DNA from: Glaciihabitans arcticus
Lineage (GTDB): Bacteria > Actinomycetota > Actinomycetes > Actinomycetales > Microbacteriaceae
Reading direction: 5' to 3'
Assembly: GCF_004310685.1 (NCBI RefSeq)
Contig: NZ_SISG01000001.1
Span: 992,001 to 1,056,000, forward strand
DNA: 64,000 nucleotides
Below the pieces are notes generated by a model. That model had not been told where the DNA came from. It saw nothing but the letters and a program-made list of their open reading frames with translations, and searched no databases. Shown piece by piece: positions 18,211-27,876 of this stretch (its first letter is position 1; each line of letters begins with the position of its first letter). Made by a program: the position numbers and the translations under genes.

Positions 18211-19281
18211 CCCGACCTCCTGGTAGGCCGCGAAGAGCATCGGCTCCTCGGGGCCCGCGAGCGTGGTCGGCTTTCCGACGGCATCCAGCACGATGAAGCG
18301 CAGCATGCCCGCACGGGCCTTCTTGTCGCGCTGCATGGTGGCGAGCAGGGTCTGCCAGCGGCCCACCGGGTAGTCGATCGGCAGAGTGAGTGACTTCAGG
18401 ATGCTGCGGTGTCGATCCACCACGCTGGGGTCGAGTTTCCCGGCCAGCGATGCGAGCTCCGCGGCGAAAACCATGCCGACGGAGATCGCGGCACCGTGAC
18501 GCCAGCGATAGCGCTCGGCATGCTCGATGGCGTGGCCGAGCGTGTGTCCGTAGTTGAGGATCTCGCGCAGCCCCGACTCCTTGAAGTCCTCGCTGACGAC
18601 GCGGGCCTTGAGCGCGACGGACTTCTCGATGAGGCTGCGGAACTCGGGTGTCGTCGGATCGGTCGCGACCGCGACATCCGCTTCGATCGTGTCAAGGATC
18701 GTCGGGTCGCCGATGAAGCCGCACTTCACGATCTCGGCGAAGCCGGCCAGGATCTCGTTCTTCGGCAGGGTGTCGAGGGTGTCGAGGTCGACGAGCACGG
18801 CGGCCGGGGCGTAGAAGGAGCCCACGAGATTCTTGCCCTCGGCCGTGTTGATGCCGGTCTTGCCACCGATCGAGGCGTCGACCATGCCGAGCACCGAGGT
18901 CGGCACCTGGACGAGCTTCACTCCGCGCAGCCAGGTGGCGGCGACGAAGCCGGCGAGGTCGGTTGTCGCTCCCCCACCGAAGCCGATGACGGCGTCGGTG
19001 CGCGTGAAGTCGGTCTGGCCCATGATCTGCCAGCAGAAGGCCGCCACCTCGACGCGCTTGGCATCCTCCGCTTCGGGCACCTCGGCGAGCAGAACCTCGT
19101 AGCGCCCGACGAGCGACTCACGCAGCGCATTTGCCTTGGCGCCGAGTGTCGCGGGGTGCACGATGAGCACCTTGGCGACGCCACCGCCGAGCGTTTCGGC
19201 GATGTTCGCGACCAGCCCGCGACCGATGGTCACGTCGTACGGGTCGAGTCCGGTGATCGGGATGACGGTGTGCGCGCTCAT
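18205..19281 (-). CDS. aroB: 3-dehydroquinate synthase
   Basis: Second shikimate step (DAHP to 3-dehydroquinate), NAD- and metal-dependent. It has 358 aa. The NAD-binding GFGGGATTD is at 100-108. Metal and catalytic residues Glu183 and Lys186 (AEIVKCG), His246 and His250 (NYGHTLGHAIE) and His262 are present. The start overlaps the aroK stop as ATGA. Confidence 0.97.
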   Translation of the reverse strand: MSAHTVIPITGLDPYDVTIGRGLVANIAETLGGGVAKVLIVHPATLGAKANALRESLVGRYEVLLAEVPEAEDAKRVEVAAFCWQIMGQTDFTRTDAVIGFGGGATTDLAGFVAATWLRGVKLVQVPTSVLGMVDASIGGKTGINTAEGKNLVGSFYAPAAVLVDLDTLDTLPKNEILAGFAEIVKCGFIGDPTILDTIEADVAVATDPTTPEFRSLIEKSVALKARVVSEDFKESGLREILNYGHTLGHAIEHAERYRWRHGAAISVGMVFAAELASLAGKLDPSVVDRHRSILKSLTLPIDYPVGRWQTLLATMQRDKKARAGMLRFIVLDAVGKPTTLAGPEEPMLFAAYQEVGV

Positions 19282-19802
19282 GGTCGTTCCTCCTGCAGCC
19301 AGCCGAGCAGTTCGGTGGCGATGTGGTCGAGTGGGCGGTTCGAGGTGTCGACGCTGCGCGTCGCGAGCCGCTCGTATATGGGAGTGCGCGCCTCGACGAG
19401 GGCGACCCAGGCGCCGAGGCCGTCGCGCACGAGGGGGCGCTTGCTGCCGGCGATGCGCTTCTCCACTGCTTCGGGTGTCACGGTGAGCAACAGAACGCGG
19501 TGGGCGGCGAGATCGACCTGTGTGTCGGCGTCGAGCACGGCTCCCCCGCCGAGCGCGACCACGGCCTTGTTCTGCAGGGCAGCGGCGACGTGTTCCCGCT
19601 CGATTGCGCGGAAGTGCGGCTCCCCGTGCAGCTCGAACATCGCGGCGATCGCACCGTGCTCGGCGACGATGGTCTTGTCGGTGTCGATGAAGGGCACGTC
19701 GAGCAATTTGGCGAGGCGCTTGCCCAGCCGGGTCTTGCCCGCGCCGGGGGCGCCGATGAGCACGACTACCGGACGATCGGTCCCAGGCAGGGTGTCAGGC
19801 AC
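19278..19802 (-). CDS. aroK: Shikimate kinase
   Basis: Phosphorylates shikimate at O3. It has 174 aa with the P-loop GAPGAGKT at 17-24, the shikimate-binding DTDKTI segment near 40-46 and a central GGGAV motif near 101. The GTG start overlaps the aroC stop by eight bases and the stop overlaps aroB by four, so aroC, aroK and aroB are translated as a coupled set. Confidence 0.96.
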   Translation of the reverse strand: MPDTLPGTDRPVVVLIGAPGAGKTRLGKRLAKLLDVPFIDTDKTIVAEHGAIAAMFELHGEPHFRAIEREHVAAALQNKAVVALGGGAVLDADTQVDLAAHRVLLLTVTPEAVEKRIAGSKRPLVRDGLGAWVALVEARTPIYERLATRSVDTSNRPLDHIATELLGWLQEERP

Positions 19803-21003
19803 GGTCGCCGGTGGAACGGGCGGTGGTCAGCGCATCCGGGATCGCGGCAAGGTAGCCGGCGAGGTTGCGCTTCGTCTCCTTGATGGAGTCGCCGCCGAAT
19901 TTCTCGATCACCGAATTTGCCAGCACGAGCGCGACCATGGCTTCTGCGACTACACCCGCGGCGGGCACCGCGCAGACGTCCGAGCGCTGGTGGTGGGCTT
20001 CCGCAGCACCGCCGGTCGCGACGTCCACTGTCCGCAGCGCGTGAGGAACCGTGGCGATCGGCTTCATGCCGGCCCGCACCCGGAGGATGGTGCCCGTGGA
20101 CATGCCGCCCTCGGTGCCGCCGGCCTTGTCGCTCAGTCGCTCGATGCCGTCGTCGCCCTGTACGAGCTCATCGTGCGCTTCGGAGCCGCGACGGCGGGTG
20201 GTCTCGAAGCCGTCGCCGACCTCGACGCCCTTGATTGCCTGGATTCCCATCAGCGCCGCAGCGAGCTGCGAGTCGAGGCGGCGATCCCAGTGCACGTACG
20301 AGCCGAGCCCCGGGGGGACACCGTAGGCGAGCACCTCGACGACGCCGCCGAGTGTGTCGCCATCCTTTTGGGCGCGATCGACCTCATCCACCATCAGGGC
20401 GGATGTCGCGGGGTCGAAGCAGCGCAGCAGGTCCGCGTCGAGCAACTCGACGTCAGCGGGCACGGGCAGCGCGGATCCCTCGGGGACGCGCACGGTACCG
20501 ATGGACAGGGTGTGGGCGACGAGGGATATCCCCAGCTCGCCGAGGAAGGCGCGGGCCACGGCGCCGAGGGCGACGCGTGCCGCGGTTTCGCGGGCACTCG
20601 CGCGCTCGAGCACGTTGCGCGACTCATCGAAGCCGTATTTCTGCATGCCGACGAGGTCCGCGTGGCCGGGGCGGGGACGCGTCAGGGGTGCACCGCGGCC
20701 CTTGGGCAGGCTCTCGAGATCGACAGGTGAGGCGCTCATGACGTCGACCCAGCGGTGCCACTCGGTGTTGCCGATGCGCAGGGCGATCGGGCTGCCCATG
20801 GTGAGACCGAAGCGCACACCACCGGAGATGGTGAGCTCGTCCTCCTCGAACTTCATGCGCGCACCGCGGCCGTAGCCGAGCTTGCGACGCGCCAGATCGG
20901 CCCGGATGTCGTCGAGGCTCACCGGGACGCCGGCGGGCAGCCCCTCGAGAATGGCAACGAGTTCGGGCCCGTGAGACTCACCTGCGGTCAACCAACGAAG
21001 CAT
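19795..21003 (-). CDS. aroC: Chorismate synthase
   Basis: Last common step to chorismate, needing reduced FMN. It has 402 aa from the ATG at 21003, which has a GGAGG upstream and gives the standard [13 protein letters not shown]-terminus. A longer in-frame start inside the aroE tail is rejected. Other signatures: [12 protein letters not shown] (about 48-59), [15 protein letters not shown] near 107-121 and the basic C-terminal region with [11 protein letters not shown]. Confidence 0.96.
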   Translation of the reverse strand: MLRWLTAGESHGPELVAILEGLPAGVPVSLDDIRADLARRKLGYGRGARMKFEEDELTISGGVRFGLTMGSPIALRIGNTEWHRWVDVMSASPVDLESLPKGRGAPLTRPRPGHADLVGMQKYGFDESRNVLERASARETAARVALGAVARAFLGELGISLVAHTLSIGTVRVPEGSALPVPADVELLDADLLRCFDPATSALMVDEVDRAQKDGDTLGGVVEVLAYGVPPGLGSYVHWDRRLDSQLAAALMGIQAIKGVEVGDGFETTRRRGSEAHDELVQGDDGIERLSDKAGGTEGGMSTGTILRVRAGMKPIATVPHALRTVDVATGGAAEAHHQRSDVCAVPAAGVVAEAMVALVLANSVIEKFGGDSIKETKRNLAGYLAAIPDALTTARSTGDRA

Positions 21004-21025
21004 GGGTAAATCCTCCCACAGCCTG

Positions 21026-21883
21026 CTACGCGACAGCGCCGCGCATGGCCGCAAGCACGCTCGCCTCGTTCGGCAGCACCGTGACCGGCGATCCGGTCAC
21101 GAAGATGCGCACCTGGGCGAGGGCCTGGTGCAGCAGCATCTCAAGCCCGGACACGACGGTTCCGTCGACCTGCAGCCACTGCACGGCGAGAGTGCTCGGC
21201 CAGGGGTCGTAGGCGACGTCGAACAGCACGGCACCGCGGCGGGTGGCCTCGTCGAACAGCACCCCGGAGTCGACGCTGCCGGGCAGCGCGCTCGCGACGA
21301 GATCGGGAGCCGGGCCATCCAGAACCTCAAGCGGGTGAACCGTGACCTCCACCCCCAGTGAATCGCCCAGCGAAACAAGCGGAGCAGCCTTCGCTGCGGT
21401 GCGGGCGAGCACGGCGATCTCCCGTGCCCCGAGCTCGGCGACGGCGACGACGATGGATGCGGCCGTCGCGCCCGCCCCGAGGAGCTGCACCCGCCGCAAC
21501 TCCCCCAGCCCGGCCTCGCGGAGCGCCTGGGTGACGCCGTGCACGTCGGTATTGAACCCGCGGATGGTGCGGGTGGCCTCGCCGTCGGCACCCGGGGCGC
21601 CCGGTTCGAACAGCACGGTGTTCGCGGCCCCGGTGAGGGTCACGAGCGAATCGCTCGAGCTGAGAACGGGCAGCACGTCGCGCTTGAGTGGCATGGTGAG
21701 CGAGAGGCCGCGCCATCCCGAATCGCGGGAGAGGATGAACGACGCGAGCTCCTCGCCCGACATCTCGACCCGGTCGTACTGCCAGTCGAGCCCGAGCGCG
21801 GCGTAGGCGGCGGCGTGGAGCAGAGGCGATTTGGAGTGCACGATCGGCTGGCCGAGCACGGCCAGCCGGGTGCCGCTAACCAC
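21026..21883 (-). CDS. aroE: Shikimate dehydrogenase
   Basis: NADPH-dependent reduction of 3-dehydroshikimate. It has 285 aa from the GTG at 21883: the N-terminus [20 protein letters not shown] holds the substrate-binding HSKSP, followed by [15 protein letters not shown] and the dinucleotide-binding [11 protein letters not shown]. The GTG overlaps the mltG stop by eight bases. An upstream extension of the frame lies inside mltG and is rejected. The usual NRT motif after the glycine loop reads ARTAAKA, typical of actinobacterial forms. Confidence 0.94.
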   Translation of the reverse strand: MVSGTRLAVLGQPIVHSKSPLLHAAAYAALGLDWQYDRVEMSGEELASFILSRDSGWRGLSLTMPLKRDVLPVLSSSDSLVTLTGAANTVLFEPGAPGADGEATRTIRGFNTDVHGVTQALREAGLGELRRVQLLGAGATAASIVVAVAELGAREIAVLARTAAKAAPLVSLGDSLGVEVTVHPLEVLDGPAPDLVASALPGSVDSGVLFDEATRRGAVLFDVAYDPWPSTLAVQWLQVDGTVVSGLEMLLHQALAQVRIFVTGSPVTVLPNEASVLAAMRGAVA

Positions 21884-23171
21884 AGTAGGCCTTGTTTTCC
21901 TCACTCGCCTGGCACCAGTCGCGCAGCCGCTGGGCAGCTGCCTCGTGCTGGTCGGCGGTTTCGGAGAACACGGTCTCACCAGTCTTCAGGTTGATCGGCA
22001 CGAAGAAGAACCACGGGCCGTCAACGGGATGTGCCGCCGCATCGATCGCGAGATCGCCGGGCAGTCCGATCGGGCCGATCGGCAGGCCGGGGTTGGCGTA
22101 GGTGTTGTACTTGTTGCTCGCGTCGGCCCGTTCGGCCTTGGTCGTCCACACGGTCGTGAAGTTGCCGGTGCCGTAGGCGACGGAGGCGTCCGACTGCAGC
22201 TTCCAGCCCTTGGTGTTCAGGCGGTTGGTGAAGACGCGCGAGATCTTGTAGAAGTCGTCTTTGTTCGGCCCGGCCTCGCGCTGGATGAGTGCGGCCATGG
22301 TGAGCACCCGGTGGCGGTCGGCCTCGGCGACACCGGCCGCGTCGAGGCGCTTGATCATCTCGGTGACGAGCACCTGCAGCACCTGCTTGGCGCTCTGGCC
22401 GGGCTCGAGCGGGTAGGTCGCGGGGAAGATCCAGCCCTCGAGGCTGACCTCGCTCGCCGGAACCCCGAGCGACACATAGTCCTTCGCGGCGGCCTCGAAG
22501 TCGGCAACCGGCAGGCCGGTGGCCGAGGCGAGCAGCGTCAGAGCGCTCGGGAGGGTCGAGCCCTCCTTGATCGTCACGCGATTGGTGACCTTGTTGGCCG
22601 GATCCTGCAGCGCGGCGAGGGCGGACTTCGCACTCATCTCCTTGTGCAGGGTGTAGTTACCCGGCATGAAGTTGACCTGCGGATCCTGAACGAGCAGCAG
22701 CTGGTAGAAGGCGGTGAAGGTCATCGTGACGCCCTCCTGCTGCAGGGTGCGCGCGACATCCTCGCCGATCTGGTCCTTCTCGATCACGATGACGACTTCT
22801 TCGTCGGTGCCGGTTCCCTCGTAGTCACTCGGCAGCTCGATACCGAGCAGGCTGCGGATCTGCGGCTCGTAGTTGGTCCAGCCGTATACGCCGACTCCCG
22901 CGATGAGAACGATGAAGGCGAGCAGAACAAAGACCCAGGCGAAGCGGCGCTTGCGCTTGGGCTTTCCGAGCCCGTTGTCGCCGCCGTCGGAGCCGCGCTG
23001 CTTCCTCGGTGACTTCGCTGCGCTTCGGGATGACGTTCGCCCGTGCTCGAGCTCGCGCAGCTCGCGCCGGGACAGCGGCGCACCCGTGTCGCGGGCGGAG
23101 GGCATGGCTCCGCTGGCCGCGTCCTGCGGCTGCGATGTGAAGATCTCGTCCCAGCTTGGCTCGTTGCTCAC
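21876..23171 (-). CDS. mltG: Endolytic murein transglycosylase MltG
   Basis: Membrane-anchored lytic transglycosylase (YceG family) that cleaves nascent peptidoglycan strands. It has 431 aa: a long basic cytoplasmic N-terminus (1-76), one membrane segment (about 77-99) and an extracytoplasmic YceG domain with the catalytic Glu299 in LIQREAG. The C-terminus carries two cysteines (Cys419 in RDWCQ and Cys429 in AYCG), which could form a disulfide outside the cell. The GTG overlaps the ruvX stop as GTGA. Confidence 0.95.
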   Translation of the reverse strand: MSNEPSWDEIFTSQPQDAASGAMPSARDTGAPLSRRELRELEHGRTSSRSAAKSPRKQRGSDGGDNGLGKPKRKRRFAWVFVLLAFIVLIAGVGVYGWTNYEPQIRSLLGIELPSDYEGTGTDEEVVIVIEKDQIGEDVARTLQQEGVTMTFTAFYQLLLVQDPQVNFMPGNYTLHKEMSAKSALAALQDPANKVTNRVTIKEGSTLPSALTLLASATGLPVADFEAAAKDYVSLGVPASEVSLEGWIFPATYPLEPGQSAKQVLQVLVTEMIKRLDAAGVAEADRHRVLTMAALIQREAGPNKDDFYKISRVFTNRLNTKGWKLQSDASVAYGTGNFTTVWTTKAERADASNKYNTYANPGLPIGPIGLPGDLAIDAAAHPVDGPWFFFVPINLKTGETVFSETADQHEAAAQRLRDWCQASEENKAYCG

Positions 23172-23635
23172 GATTCCAGTCCTTCGTCCGGGTCAACGAC
23201 GATGCCCGCAGGGATTTCACGGGAGCGCTCGAAGTCGAGGGCGTGCTGCAAAATTATAACGGCGGCAACCTGATCGATCACTGGTCGCGACTGCTTCGAA
23301 CTGCGTCCGGAGGTGCGGAGGGCTGCCTGCGCGGAGACCGTCGAAAGGCGCTCATCCACGAGACGCACCGCCACCGGAAGTGCGATCGCGAGTCTAGCGG
23401 CAAATCGCGAGGCATCCTCCGTTGAGGCAGTGGCGCGGCCGGAGAGCGCGAGCGGAAGCCCGACGATCACCTCGAGCGCGTCGAGTTCCCGGGCGATCGC
23501 CGCAAGGCGCGCAATATCGCCGTCTCCGCGCTGCACGGTCTCGACCGGGGTCGCGAGCATGCCGTGCAGGTCGCTACGGGACACCCCGATGCGGACGGTG
23601 CCGACGTCGACACCGACCCGCACTCCGGAGCGCAT
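23168..23635 (-). CDS. ruvX: Putative Holliday junction resolvase / pre-16S rRNA nuclease RuvX (YqgF)
   Basis: RNase H-fold nuclease (155 aa). VGVDVGTVRIGVSRSD near the N-terminus gives the first catalytic Asp, VGLPLALSG the middle motif, and VRLVDERLSTVSAQ the conserved DERLST. In other bacteria this family matures the 16S rRNA 5' end. It starts six bases after the alaS stop and overlaps mltG. Confidence 0.94.
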   Translation of the reverse strand: MRSGVRVGVDVGTVRIGVSRSDLHGMLATPVETVQRGDGDIARLAAIARELDALEVIVGLPLALSGRATASTEDASRFAARLAIALPVAVRLVDERLSTVSAQAALRTSGRSSKQSRPVIDQVAAVIILQHALDFERSREIPAGIVVDPDEGLES

Positions 23636-23640
23636 CCCGA

Positions 23641-26295
23641 TCAGGCCGAGACTGCCGCGGTGATCGCGTCGAGCGCGGCACCGATGGCGCCGAGGTCGGA
23701 GCCACCGCCCTGCGCGATGTCGTCCTTGCCGCCGCCGCCGCCACCGAGCACCCCGGCGGCGATCTTCGCCAAGGCGCCGGCCTTGGCTCCACCATCGCGC
23801 GCGGCCTGGTTGGTCGCAACAATGACGGCGGGCTTGCCCGCGACGTCTGCAGCCAGGGCCACAACAACGGGAACCGCGCCGAGACGCTCGCGTACGCTCT
23901 GCACCAGGGAACGCAGCTCATCGCTCGACGCCACGGATCCGACGTTCTCGCTCACGAGGGTGACCGATCCGACGCTGCGGGCGTTCGCCGCGATCGAGGG
24001 CACGCGCTCGGAGAGCGCCGCGGCCTCGAACTGGGCGATGCGCTTCTCGGCGGCCTTGAGGTTGGCGACGAGCTCTGCGATGCGGTCGGGCAGGTTCTCG
24101 CGCGGCGTCTTGAGGTTGCTCGTGAGCTCGCTCACGATGGCGCGTTCGGCGGCCAGGTCGCGGAACGCCTCGAGTCCGACGAGCGACTCGATGCGGCGCG
24201 CGGTGGAGCCGACCGAGGTCTCGCTCACGACGTTGATGAGGCCGATCTCGCTCGACCGGGCGACGTGCGTGCCCGCACAGAGCTCGAGGGACCACGGTCC
24301 GCCAATCTCGACAACGCGCACCGTCTCGCCGTACTTCTCACCGAACAGGGCCATGGCGCCGAGGGACTTCGCCTCATCGAGGTTCATGATCCGGGTGTCG
24401 ACCTCGAGGTTCTCGCGAACCTTGAGGTTGGCGATCTCCTCGATCTCGCTGCGGGTCGCGGCGGAGAGCGCCGAGTTCCAGCTGAAGTCGAGGCGCATGT
24501 AGCCGGCCTTGTTGTAGGAGCCGGCCTGGTGCGCCTCGTTGCCCAGCACCTGGCGCAGTGCCGCGTGTATCAGGTGGGTCGCGGAGTGCGCCTGGGTCGC
24601 TCCCCTGCGCCAATCCTGGTCGACGAGGGTGGTCGCCTCGGCTCCCACCGAGACCTCGCCGCTCGTGACCTGCACGCGGTGACTGATCAGGCCCTTGACG
24701 GGCTTCTGCACGTCCAGCACCTCGAGTTCAAAGCCGTTGCCGACGATGGTTCCCGCATCGGCCTCCTGGCCGCCCGACTCCGCGTACAGCGAGGTCTCGG
24801 CGAGGATCACCTCGGCGATCTGTCCTGTCACCGCGGCAGAAACGCTGTTCCCGTCGACGATGAGCCCGAGGATGGTGCTCTCCGTCTGCAGGTACTCGTA
24901 GCCGGTGAATACCGTCTCACCGAGGGCACGGAACTCACCGAACACCGAGAGGTCGGCGATCGAGCCCTTCTTGGCGCGCGCGTCGGCCTTGGCCATGGTG
25001 CGCTGCTGCAGCATGAGCGCGTCGAACGCGGGGCGGTCGATGGTGAGCCCGGCCTCCTCCGCGATCTCGAGCGTGAGATCGATGGGGAAACCGAAGGTGT
25101 CGTGCAGCAGGAAGGTCGTGTCGGCGGGAAGCTCCTTCGCGCCGGACTCCTGCGTCTTCAGCACGGCCAGGTCGAGGATCTGCGTTCCGCTCGCGAGGGT
25201 GCGCAGGAACGTCTCCTCCTCGGCGAGGGCGAGGCGCTGGATGCGGTCGAAGTCGGTGCCGACCTCGGGGTAGGCGGCCTTCATCGCGTCGCGCGACGCA
25301 GGGAAGAGCTCGGCGAAGCTGGGCGCATCCACACCGAGGAGGCGCATGGCACGGACGGTGCGGCGCATCAGGCGGCGAAGGATATAGCCGCCGCCCTCAT
25401 TCGACGGCGTGACACCGTCTGACATGAGCATGAGGCTGGAGCGCACGTGGTCCGCGATCACGCGCATGCGGACGTCATCCTCATGAACGGCGCCGTAGCG
25501 ACGGCCGGAGATCTCGGCGGCATGGTCGAGAACCGGGCGCACCTGGTCGATCTCGTACATGTTCTCGACGCCCTGCTTGATGAAGGCGACACGCTCGAGG
25601 CCCATGCCGGTGTCGATGTTCTTCTTCGGCAGCTCGCCGAGGATGTCGAAGCTCTTTCCCTGGCCCTCGCCGCGCAGGTACTGCATAAAGACGAGGTTCC
25701 AGATCTCGACGTAGCGGTCGTCATCCGTTGCCGGTCCGCCGTCGGCGCCGTAGGCGGGGCCGCGGTCGAAGAAGATCTCCGAGCAGGGTCCGGCAGGTCC
25801 GGGCTGGCCGGTCGACCAGTAATTGGTGTCCATGTCGAGGCGCTGGATGCGCTCGTCGGGCAGACCCGCGATCTTCTTCCAGAGCGCGATAGCCTCATCG
25901 TCATCCTTGTAGACGGTGACCCAGAGATCCTTCTCCTGGAAGCCGAAGCCACCGTCGGCCTCCGAGCTCGTGAGGAGCTCCCAGGCGTAGCTGATCGCCC
26001 CCTCCTTGAAATAGTCGCCGAAGGAGAAGTTGCCATTCATCTGGAAGAACGTGCCATGACGCGGAGTCTTGCCGACCTCTTCGATGTCGAGAGTTCGGAT
26101 GCACTTCTGCACGCTCGTCGCGCGCGGGAAGGGCGGCGGCACCAGACCGGTGAGGTACGGCACGAACGGCACCATGCCGGCGACGGTGAACAGCAACGAG
26201 GGGTCGTCGCTCACCAGGGAGGCGGACGGCACCACCGTGTGACCACGGTCTCCGAAGTAAGTGAGCCAGCGGCGGTGGATGTCAGCGGTCTGCAT
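23641..26295 (-). CDS. alaS: Alanine-tRNA ligase
   Basis: Class II synthetase, 884 aa, full length. Catalytic domain in the N-terminal half (FTVAGMVPF, FQMNGNFSFGDYFKEGAI, GPCSEIFFDRGP), an editing domain with the zinc-binding HSATHLIHAALR and CAGTHV motifs, and a C-terminal DHHA1 domain rich in glycine (VLGGGGGGKDD). It is inside a long minus-strand cluster after two small membrane-protein genes, an order common in actinobacteria. Confidence 0.97.
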   Translation of the reverse strand: MQTADIHRRWLTYFGDRGHTVVPSASLVSDDPSLLFTVAGMVPFVPYLTGLVPPPFPRATSVQKCIRTLDIEEVGKTPRHGTFFQMNGNFSFGDYFKEGAISYAWELLTSSEADGGFGFQEKDLWVTVYKDDDEAIALWKKIAGLPDERIQRLDMDTNYWSTGQPGPAGPCSEIFFDRGPAYGADGGPATDDDRYVEIWNLVFMQYLRGEGQGKSFDILGELPKKNIDTGMGLERVAFIKQGVENMYEIDQVRPVLDHAAEISGRRYGAVHEDDVRMRVIADHVRSSLMLMSDGVTPSNEGGGYILRRLMRRTVRAMRLLGVDAPSFAELFPASRDAMKAAYPEVGTDFDRIQRLALAEEETFLRTLASGTQILDLAVLKTQESGAKELPADTTFLLHDTFGFPIDLTLEIAEEAGLTIDRPAFDALMLQQRTMAKADARAKKGSIADLSVFGEFRALGETVFTGYEYLQTESTILGLIVDGNSVSAAVTGQIAEVILAETSLYAESGGQEADAGTIVGNGFELEVLDVQKPVKGLISHRVQVTSGEVSVGAEATTLVDQDWRRGATQAHSATHLIHAALRQVLGNEAHQAGSYNKAGYMRLDFSWNSALSAATRSEIEEIANLKVRENLEVDTRIMNLDEAKSLGAMALFGEKYGETVRVVEIGGPWSLELCAGTHVARSSEIGLINVVSETSVGSTARRIESLVGLEAFRDLAAERAIVSELTSNLKTPRENLPDRIAELVANLKAAEKRIAQFEAAALSERVPSIAANARSVGSVTLVSENVGSVASSDELRSLVQSVRERLGAVPVVVALAADVAGKPAVIVATNQAARDGGAKAGALAKIAAGVLGGGGGGKDDIAQGGGSDLGAIGAALDAITAAVSA

Positions 26296-26324
26296 GGAGT
26301 CCTGTTGCTACTTGAGGGGTGATT

Positions 26325-26349
26325 CGGTGGTCGAGCTTGTCGAAACCAG
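26325..26349. repeat. REP-like element between alaS and its upstream gene
   Basis: On the minus strand it reads CTGGTTTCGACAAGCTCGAC then CACCG, immediately after the stop of the upstream gene. From memory this sequence family is scattered in many Microbacteriaceae genomes. Only one copy is visible here, so repetition cannot be shown from this window. Confidence 0.45.
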
Positions 26350-26577
26350 CTACTTGGAGCGGCTGCTGAGGTCGGCGATGACCTCTTCGGCCTCCGCTAC
26401 CGCAGCGCGCAGCTCTGCCTCGCGCTGCTTGTAGCCCTCGACGACGGCGTCGCCGAACTCGCGCGCCTTCGCGTCCACGTCGTCGAAGAACTGCTTGCCC
26501 TGAGGAGTCCGCGCGACCTGGTGGGCAGCGATGAATCCGACGCCGATGCCGATGATGAGAAGCAGTGCACCACGCAT
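26350..26577 (-). CDS. Small membrane protein, YtxH-like
   Basis: A 75-aa protein with an N-terminal membrane segment (about 4-18, LLLIIGIGVGFIAAH) and a charged helical tail that looks like a short coiled coil, as in YtxH-type proteins. Preceded by AGGGAGA. It lies between the DUF948 gene and alaS. Function unknown; the pairing with DUF948 and alaS is recurrent in actinobacteria. Confidence 0.8.
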   Translation of the reverse strand: MRGALLLIIGIGVGFIAAHQVARTPQGKQFFDDVDAKAREFGDAVVEGYKQREAELRAAVAEAEEVIADLSSRSK

Positions 26578-26620
26578 AGTGATCTCCCTGGGGTGTGACG
26601 AAAGAGTGGAAAAGACCAGC

Positions 26621-26974
26621 TTACTTCGCTCGGCTCCCCCGGATGGCGAGGCGCACGCCGGCCGAGAAGGCCGCGATCTTCATCAGTGGGCCACCGACCG
26701 TCGCCGCAAAGAGCGAGACGAGCGCGGTGATGTTGCCCGTGGTCTCGGCGATGTCGCCGGTGATCGCGTCGACGCGGGCGATCTGCCGGTTGGACTCGGT
26801 GAGCGTCGTCGTCGCCTCCTCGATGAGGGGCGTGACGTTGTCGCTCAACTCACGGATCGCGGCACTCGTGTCGTCCAGCACCCGCCCGAGCTTGAGCAGC
26901 GGCACGGCGAGCAGCGCGACGAGGATGGCGAAGACGATGGCGGCGATCAGTCCGGCGAGGTCAGCGATAGACAT
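26621..26974 (-). CDS. DUF948 membrane protein
   Basis: A 117-aa protein: N-terminal membrane segment (about 5-27), then a heptad-like helical region with LDDTSAAIRELSDNVTPLIE, and a hydrophobic C-terminus. This matches DUF948 proteins, whose role is unknown. AAGGAG precedes the ATG. It follows the rpsD terminator and leads the alaS cluster. Confidence 0.82.
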   Translation of the reverse strand: MSIADLAGLIAAIVFAILVALLAVPLLKLGRVLDDTSAAIRELSDNVTPLIEEATTTLTESNRQIARVDAITGDIAETTGNITALVSLFAATVGGPLMKIAAFSAGVRLAIRGSRAK

Positions 26975-26985
26975 GGAAGCTCCTT

Positions 26986-27022
26986 AAACGAACGATGGCG
27001 CACGATCCGAAGACCGTGCGCC
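26986..27022 (-). terminator. rpsD terminator with UUCG loop
   Basis: On the minus strand, GGCGCACGGTC and GATCGTGCGCC pair over 11 bases (one G-U) around TTCG, followed by ATCGTTCGTTT. Confidence 0.8.
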
Positions 27023-27041
27023 ACCGAGCGTAACGAATCGC

Positions 27042-27671
27042 TTAGCGAGCCGCGTAGTACTCCACGACGAGCTGCACTTCACAGGTCACAGGGACCTCGG
27101 CGCGCTTCGGGCGACGCACGAGGCGGGCCTGGAGCTTGTCGATCTCGACCTCGAGGTACTCGGGGGTCTTGGGGAGAACATCGACGTGTCCACCGGCAGC
27201 GGCGACCTGGAAGATCTCCATGCCCTCGGACTTGGTCTTGACGTGAACGAGCTGTCCCGGCTTGACGCGGAACGACGGGCGGTCGACAAGCTGGCCGTCG
27301 ACGAGGATGTGACGGTGAACGACCATCTGGCGAGCCTGGGCCGTGGTGCGGGCGATCGCGGAGCGAACGATGATCGCGTCGAGACGCATCTCGAGCTGCT
27401 CGACGAGGTTCTCACCGGTCAGGCCTGCGGCCTTACGGGCCTCTTCGAACTGGATCTTGAGCTGGGCCTCGCGGATGCCGTACTGGGCACGCAGGCGCTG
27501 CTTCTCGCGCAGACGGACGGCGTAGTCGCTGTCCTGCTTGCGCTTGGTGCGGCCGTGCTCTCCGGGAGCGTACGGGCGCTTCTCGAGGTACTTGGCTGCC
27601 TTCGGCGTGAGGGCGATGCCCAGTGCGCGCGAGAGGCGGGTCTTGCTACGGGTACGTGACTTGGTAGACAC
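27042..27671 (-). CDS. rpsD: 30S ribosomal protein S4
   Basis: Primary 16S-binding protein that nucleates 30S assembly. It has 209 aa from the GTG at 27671, which has AAAGGA upstream and gives MSTKSRTRSKTRLSRALG. A longer frame to 27725 is less likely. The S4 RNA-binding domain is about 98-160 (MRLDAIIVRSAIARTTAQAR, then HRHILVDG). The N-terminal zinc cysteines are absent, so this is the zinc-independent form. It stands alone, away from the alpha operon, as in other actinobacteria. Confidence 0.96.
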   Translation of the reverse strand: MSTKSRTRSKTRLSRALGIALTPKAAKYLEKRPYAPGEHGRTKRKQDSDYAVRLREKQRLRAQYGIREAQLKIQFEEARKAAGLTGENLVEQLEMRLDAIIVRSAIARTTAQARQMVVHRHILVDGQLVDRPSFRVKPGQLVHVKTKSEGMEIFQVAAAGGHVDVLPKTPEYLEVEIDKLQARLVRRPKRAEVPVTCEVQLVVEYYAAR

Positions 27672-27876
27672 AGTGTCCTTTTCGTTTGAGCTAACAGTGG
27701 AATCCGGGTGCTCGCGGGCACGCATGCGACGCGCAAAACAGACCGGTAAAAGTCAGAGGGATGGTCCTGCGGAGATCGGTCGGCTACAGACCGTTTCTCC
27801 TCGACCGGTGAGTTCCTTTGCAGCCGCGCTCGGGAATCAGGTCTTGGACGCCTACAAGGTTAGCACGACGCCCGGA
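27672..27876 (-). promoter_or_regulatory. Upstream region of rpsD
   Basis: About 205 bases between rarA and rpsD without a gene. On the minus strand it contains CGGTC...GACCG (around 27768-27784), which could fold, and no clear -35/-10 pair that I trust. Autoregulation by S4 is known in enteric bacteria but not shown here. Confidence 0.3.

Noticed and set aside
18409-20730. 773-codon open frame on the plus strand over aroB, aroK and aroC
   Set aside because: Shadow of GC-rich codon use on the opposite strand; its translation shows no family motif, while the minus-strand genes are complete.
23422-25422. 666-codon plus-strand frame over alaS
   Set aside because: Antisense shadow; composition dominated by Arg, Gly, Asp and His, as expected from reading GC-rich codons backwards.
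27725-27876. Longer S4 start at 27725
   Set aside because: Adds 18 residues not found in S4; the GTG at 27671 has a good ribosome site.
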